DNA of 55,892 bases from CAZIXN01 sp039180415 (GTDB lineage Bacteria; Planctomycetota; Phycisphaerae; Phycisphaerales; Phycisphaeraceae). Each line of letters starts with the position of its first letter. Position 1 is the stretch's first letter. A program made the position numbers and the translations under genes. The stretch lies in assembly GCA_039180415.1 (NCBI GenBank), contig JBCDDH010000014.1:1-55892 (forward strand), given 5' to 3'. Below the pieces are notes generated by a model. The model was given only the letters and a program-made list of their open reading frames with translations. It was not told where the DNA came from and made no database searches. Positions 52,334-55,892 of this stretch are shown piece after piece.

Positions 52334-53205
52334 CAGGCCAACACCCCCACCCCCGCCACGCGGTCGTGCACCAGCACCGGCAGCGCGATGCCGCCGCTCC
52401 AGCCGTCGCCTTCGAAGACCACGGGCCGCCGCTCGCCGCTCGCTTGCTCGACCACGGCGGACGCGTCCCACGCCTCGGTGCCCGGCGCGAAGATCGACGC
52501 CGTGCGTTGCAACCCCGCGGCCCCCATCTGCCAAACCTCGTGCAGCCGCGCCAAGGGGCTGGCTCCCGACGAGAGCCAGAGCATGACCGCCTTGAGCTCG
52601 TTGCGGCAGACGATCGGGTAGCCGAAGCCGTCGGTCAGGCCCGCCGTCTCCGCGCCGCTGCTCCGCAGGAATTCACGCGACGACCCCAAGCCCGACATCA
52701 CCCGCGGCATCGCGGTCTGCCACACCATCCCCGGGAGCCCCGAGCCCATCGGGAAGTTCACGTGCCGGCTCACCTTGCCGAAGCGCTCCAGCCCCGCGTA
52801 GTACGCCTCGGTCAGGCCGAGCTCGAAACGCCCCCTCCGCCCGGCCCACAATTCGACCGCGCCCACCATCTCGGGCTGGCCGCGGAACATCACGACCGCC
52901 ACGCTCGTCAGCTTGGCCTCGTCGAACACCGGCAGACCGATCGCCGATACCACGCCGCCGGACGCGGCCGCTTCCGTACGATCGAAACAATCGTCGTCGA
53001 GGCGTTCGAGCAGGATCGGCACCCGCCGCGCCAGCGCCGCCCCGGCCAGGCCCTCGCCCGACGCGAGCTGCGCGTCCCGCGAGGCCAGCCGCAACGCCTC
53101 GCAGTCGCCGTAAACGCCTTCGCGCCACGAGAGGCTCGCCTCGTCGTCGCTCACCGCCCATACTTCGGCGGCGGCCGTCATGCCGTGCGTCTGGGTCATC
53201 GTCAT
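52330..53205 (-). CDS. Tandem GAF-like sensor protein in nitrate operon
   Basis: I chose the ATG at 53205 (a GTG at 53208 is adjacent), giving 291 residues. Two similar halves each look like a GAF domain: residues about 30-135 (GEGLAGAALARRVPILLERL, then GVVSAIGLPVFDEAKLTSVAVVMFRG) and about 150-290 (GSGLPGMVWQTAMPRVMSGL, then GFGYPIVCRNELKAVMLWL). No output domain, kinase or DNA-binding part is seen. It sits between the nitrate transporter ATPase and the nitrate reductase with overlapping ends, so it is surely co-expressed. I infer a sensor or chaperone role for nitrate, nitrite or redox state. Confidence 0.6.
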   Translation of the reverse strand: MTMTQTHGMTAAAEVWAVSDDEASLSWREGVYGDCEALRLASRDAQLASGEGLAGAALARRVPILLERLDDDCFDRTEAAASGGVVSAIGLPVFDEAKLTSVAVVMFRGQPEMVGAVELWAGRRGRFELGLTEAYYAGLERFGKVSRHVNFPMGSGLPGMVWQTAMPRVMSGLGSSREFLRSSGAETAGLTDGFGYPIVCRNELKAVMLWLSSGASPLARLHEVWQMGAAGLQRTASIFAPGTEAWDASAVVEQASGERRPVVFEGDGWSGGIALPVLVHDRVAGVGVLAW

Positions 53206-53208
53206 CAC

Positions 53209-54141
53209 TCAAGCACCCCCGCCCACTTCGGCCAAGGTCAACGTCGGGGCCGGCTGATCGACCCCGTCGAAGCCGTCGAACGTCGTTTCCAACGACGCCG
53301 AAGCGGCCGCGGCTTCCTTGGCCTTCTTCTCTTCCGCGACCTGCTCCGGGTGCTTGTGCTTGTCGAACTTTTCGAGGAAGTCGATCAGACACCCCCGCAG
53401 GTCGTAGTACAGCTCGTGCTCCAAGACCTCCCGGCGTTCCCGGGGCCGCTCGAACGGGATCTCCAAGACCTGGCCCACCCGTGCTCGTGGGCCGTTGGTC
53501 ATCATGCAGATGCGGTCGGACATGTACACCGCTTCGTCGACGTCGTGCGTGATCACCATGGTCGTGATCTTCTCCTTGTTCAGGATGCCAAGAACGACGT
53601 CCTGCAGATCCATCCGCGTCAAGGAGTCCAATCGGCCAAACGGCTCGTCGAGCAACAACATCTTGGGCTTGAGCGCGATCGCGCGGGCGATGCCGACGCG
53701 TTGCTGCATCCCGCCGGACATCTCCCGGGGGTACTTGTGCATCGCGTCGGCGAGGCCCACGAGGCTGAGGTAGTACTCGCAGATCTCCTTGCGTTGCTGC
53801 TTGGTTCCGTGCGGGTAGACGCGTTTGACGCCGAGCATGACGTTGCCGAACGCGGTCATCCACGGCAGCAGACAGGGCGCCTGGAACACGACCGCGCGGT
53901 CCGGGCCCGGGCCTTCGGTGACCTTGCCGTCGACGACGACGTCGCCGGAGGTGATGGCGTTGAGGCCGGCCACCATGGTCAGGACGGTGGACTTGCCGCA
54001 GCCCGAGTGCCCGATGACGCCGACCACTTCGCCCTTGCGGACGGTGAGGTTGAAGCCGTCCACGACGCGGATCGCGTCGCCCAGCGGGTTGGGGTAGGCC
54101 TTGACCAGGTTGACGATTTCGACGTAGCGGTCGCTGCTCAT
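53209..54141 (-). CDS. Nitrate ABC transporter ATP-binding protein (second ATPase)
   Basis: The 310-residue ATPase has Walker A GHSGCGKST (about 44-52), the Q-loop in VVFQAPCLLPWMTAFGNVMLG, signature MSGGMQQRVGIARAIAL, Walker B MLLLDEPFGRLDSLTR and the switch His in THDVDEAVYMSD. LLPWMT and the PFERPRER tail match NrtC/NrtD-type nitrate transporter ATPases. A 45-residue acidic, Ala-rich C-terminal extension is unusual. It follows the first ATPase by four bases, as in NrtC-NrtD pairs. It lacks the fused solute-binding domain of cyanobacterial NrtC. Confidence 0.9.
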   Translation of the reverse strand: MSSDRYVEIVNLVKAYPNPLGDAIRVVDGFNLTVRKGEVVGVIGHSGCGKSTVLTMVAGLNAITSGDVVVDGKVTEGPGPDRAVVFQAPCLLPWMTAFGNVMLGVKRVYPHGTKQQRKEICEYYLSLVGLADAMHKYPREMSGGMQQRVGIARAIALKPKMLLLDEPFGRLDSLTRMDLQDVVLGILNKEKITTMVITHDVDEAVYMSDRICMMTNGPRARVGQVLEIPFERPRERREVLEHELYYDLRGCLIDFLEKFDKHKHPEQVAEEKKAKEAAAASASLETTFDGFDGVDQPAPTLTLAEVGGGA

Positions 54142-54145
54142 GGCG

Positions 54146-54994
54146 TTATCCGGTTTTCGTGAGGTCGGCGGGCTCGAGGTCGGGCAGGGCGTAGGTCGTC
54201 TCGACGCGGAGCGACTTGGCCTCTTCGTTGAGGTCCATCATGAAGGTGCTGACGGTGTTACGCAGCTTCTTGAAGTCGGGGTTGAAGTTCAGCGTCGTGC
54301 GGTCGCGCGGCCGGTCGAGCGTGACGGGGAAGCTGCGCTCCAGCGTCGCGCTCGGCCCGGGCGTGAGCGGGACGATCCGGTCGGCCATCAGCGCCGCTTC
54401 GTCCACGTCGTTGGTGATCATCACGACGGTGCGCCGGTCCTCTTCCCAGATGCGGATGATCTCGTCCTGCAGCACCGCCCGGGTCAGCGCGTCGAGCGCC
54501 GAGAGCGGCTCGTCCAGGATCAACACTTCCGGCTTCATCGCCAGCGTCCGCGCGAGGCTCAAGCGTTGGCGCATCCCGCCGGACAATTCGGCGGGCAGCT
54601 TCCACTCCGAGTTGGTCAGGCTCACCATGTCGATGTAGCCCTGGATGTACGTCTTCCGCTCGGCCTTTTTCATCTCGGGGAAGACCTGCTTCACCGCGAT
54701 CTCGATGTTCTGGTACACGCTCAGCCAAGGCAGCAGCGAGTAGTTCTGGAACATGATGCCGCGCTCCGGGCCGGGGTCGGTGACGACCTTGCCCTTCATG
54801 CGGACCTCGCCCGCGTCCGGCCGCTCCAGCCCGGCGAGCAGGGAAACGAGCGTGGACTTGCCCGATCCCGAGAACCCGATGACGGCCACGAATTCGTTCT
54901 CCTCGATCGCGAGGTTGACGTCGGTAAGCACCTCGTAGCGGTTCGAGGGAGGGCCGTAGCCGATGGAGACGTTTTGGAGTTCGAGGAAGGCCAT
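54146..54994 (-). CDS. Nitrate ABC transporter ATP-binding protein (first ATPase)
   Basis: The ATG at 54994 gives 282 residues. Walker A GFSGSGKST (about 39-47), MFQNYSLLPWLSVYQNIEIAV, signature LSGGMRQRLSLARTLAM, Walker B VLILDEPLSALDALTR and TNDVDEAALMADR are all present; the switch histidine reads as Asn in TNDVDEA, where the paired ATPase has THDVDEA. In a heterodimeric ATPase pair one site is often degenerate. It resembles NrtD/NrtC. A strongly structured gap separates it from the permease gene. Confidence 0.9.
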   Translation of the reverse strand: MAFLELQNVSIGYGPPSNRYEVLTDVNLAIEENEFVAVIGFSGSGKSTLVSLLAGLERPDAGEVRMKGKVVTDPGPERGIMFQNYSLLPWLSVYQNIEIAVKQVFPEMKKAERKTYIQGYIDMVSLTNSEWKLPAELSGGMRQRLSLARTLAMKPEVLILDEPLSALDALTRAVLQDEIIRIWEEDRRTVVMITNDVDEAALMADRIVPLTPGPSATLERSFPVTLDRPRDRTTLNFNPDFKKLRNTVSTFMMDLNEEAKSLRVETTYALPDLEPADLTKTG

Positions 54995-55008
54995 GGTTTT
55001 TCTTTCTA

Positions 55009-55113
55009 AACCGCGGAGGCGCGGAGGTCGCGGAGGTCGCGGAGCGAAGACAGGTGCACTGGTTTGAGGCGGAAGATCACACAGGCTTGCTCGGCCTCCG
55101 CGCCTCCGCGGTT
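55009..55113. repeat. 19-bp perfect inverted repeat with internal direct repeats
   Basis: AACCGCGGAGGCGCGGAGG (55009-55027) and its exact reverse complement (55095-55113) flank a 67-base loop. The left arm continues into repeats of GTCGCGGAG. It fills the gap between the permease and first ATPase genes, so the mRNA would carry a long stem that may tune relative expression of downstream genes. GCGGAGGCGCGGAG-like strings also look like a dispersed repeat family. Confidence 0.8.
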
Positions 55114-55117
55114 CCAA

Positions 55118-55892
55118 TCACACCGCCGCGATCGAGCCTTCGAAGCTCACGAGGCGCTGGAAGACGACCATGATGCGGTCGAGGATCAGGCCGATCGCGC
55201 CGACGACGAACACGACCACCATCATTTTCGCGAACGAGTCAGACGCGCCGTTGTTGAACTGGTCCCACACGAACTTGCCGATGCCCTCGGATGAGCTGAG
55301 CAGTTCGGCGGCAATGAGCACCATCCAGCCGACCCCGAGCGAGATGCGGAGCCCGGCGAAGACCAGCGGCAGCGACGAGGGCAGCACGATCTTGAACAGC
55401 CGGGACCAGAAGCCCAGCCGCAGCACCTTGGCCACGTTGAGGTGGTCCTTGTCGACCGAGGCGACGCCCAGCGCGGTGTTGACCATGGTCGCCCAGAGCG
55501 AGCAGAGCGCGACGGTTGCCGCCGAAGCGAGGAACGCAGGGTTGATCTTGTATTCGCCGATGAGCGGCAGGTCCCACATCCATTGCGTGAACCAATGCTT
55601 GTCGGGGTCGGGGATCAAAGCCGAGGCGACGATCAACGCGATCGGCAGCCAAACGATCGGCGACACCGGCTTGAACAGCGCGATAAACGGCGTCATCGCG
55701 CCCATGAACGTCGTGGATAAGCCGCAGAGCACACCGATCGGGATTGCGATCGCCGAGCCCAGGAAGAAGCCGGCGAACACGCAAAGGATCGACCGTTGAA
55801 TCTGGTAGTAGATCGTGGCGGGCTTGGCGTAGCTGGATTCTTCGGTCTTGGTCAGCCGTTCTTCGGCGGAGATCACCCGGCGGGCCGCGGCG
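55118..55892 (-). CDS. Nitrate ABC transporter permease (5' end outside window)
   Basis: The frame is open through the right edge; 258 residues are visible. Hydrophobic segments alternate with the permease signature LRLGFWSRLFKIVLPSSLPLVFAGLRISLGVGWM, where the EAA-like loop contacts the ATPases. GKFVWDQFN and the ending RLVSFEGSIAAV match NrtB/CmpB/TauC-type permeases. A GTG at 55876 exists, but the true start is probably upstream. A long extramembrane segment (DPDKHWFTQWMWDLPLIGEY) between two membrane helices is larger than usual. The solute-binding protein and the operon leader should lie beyond the edge. Confidence 0.88.
   Translation of the reverse strand, partial: AAARRVISAEERLTKTEESSYAKPATIYYQIQRSILCVFAGFFLGSAIAIPIGVLCGLSTTFMGAMTPFIALFKPVSPIVWLPIALIVASALIPDPDKHWFTQWMWDLPLIGEYKINPAFLASAATVALCSLWATMVNTALGVASVDKDHLNVAKVLRLGFWSRLFKIVLPSSLPLVFAGLRISLGVGWMVLIAAELLSSSEGIGKFVWDQFNNGASDSFAKMMVVVFVVGAIGLILDRIMVVFQRLVSFEGSIAAV

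Noticed and set aside
50315..52621. A 768-codon open frame on the plus strand opposite the nitrate reductase gene
   Set aside because: Antisense shadow caused by GC-rich codons; the minus-strand frame has all cofactor-binding motifs and fits the operon.

Overview
The window reads as a GC-rich chromosome segment of a planctomycete, most likely a marine member of the Phycisphaerae. Pointers are five secreted Cys-type sulfatases close together, a PEP-CTERM protein beside a prepilin-like protein, GH130 enzymes, phytanoyl-CoA dioxygenase-like genes next to an AraC regulator, an MqnD-type menaquinone gene and an RHS fragment of planctomycete style. Lineage is inferred from gene content, not from a marker gene.

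Left part (1-8217): a 5'-end fragment of an AraC-type regulator stands divergent to a PhyH-family dioxygenase. Then comes a NifA-like sigma-54 activator, divergent from six tightly packed, intact genes that include a phage-type portal protein, a scaffold-like coiled-coil protein, an SU10/DUF5309-type major capsid protein and a lipoprotein-like product. No terminase, protease, tail, lysis, replication or integrase gene is present, so this is either a prophage remnant or a domesticated capsid cassette.

Housekeeping part (8224-16806): phosphohexomutase, HAD phosphatase, a DNA-binding/receiver fusion, a membrane protein, mqnD, dihydrolipoyl dehydrogenase, a second PhyH protein, an ECF sigma factor with a membrane anti-sigma partner, and an initiator tRNA with its own promoter and terminator. 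After the tRNA lies a decayed island (about 16860-19750): a broken ArdC-like gene, an AT-richer hypothetical gene and an RHS fragment cut at both ends.

Carbohydrate part (19748-42214): Gfo/Idh/MocA oxidoreductase, LacI-family regulator, SGNH/SASA esterase, two GH130 enzymes, five sulfatases, PEP-CTERM and prepilin-like proteins, two secreted paralogues of a family I do not recognise that carry a carbohydrate-binding-like C-terminus, and a GPH-type sugar importer. Four intergenic or start-proximal sites share a palindrome-like motif (ACWAANATTTGTGA; the best copy is a perfect 18-bp palindrome), one next to each divergent or leading gene of the cluster. I read this as one regulon for a sulfated, probably acetylated, mannose-containing glycan: sulfatases and esterase strip substituents outside the cytoplasm, the two unknown enzymes cleave the backbone, the GPH carrier imports fragments and the leaderless GH130 enzymes process them.

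Right part (42211-55892, all minus strand): a nitrate assimilation and molybdenum cofactor supercluster. From the right edge it runs nitrate ABC permease, two ATPases, a tandem-GAF-like protein, molybdopterin nitrate reductase, nasT, nasS, an outer-membrane porin, then moaA-moaD-moaE-moeA-moaC/moaB fusion-mobA. Most joints overlap by a few bases. The nitrate reductase needs exactly the bis-MGD cofactor that the downstream genes make.
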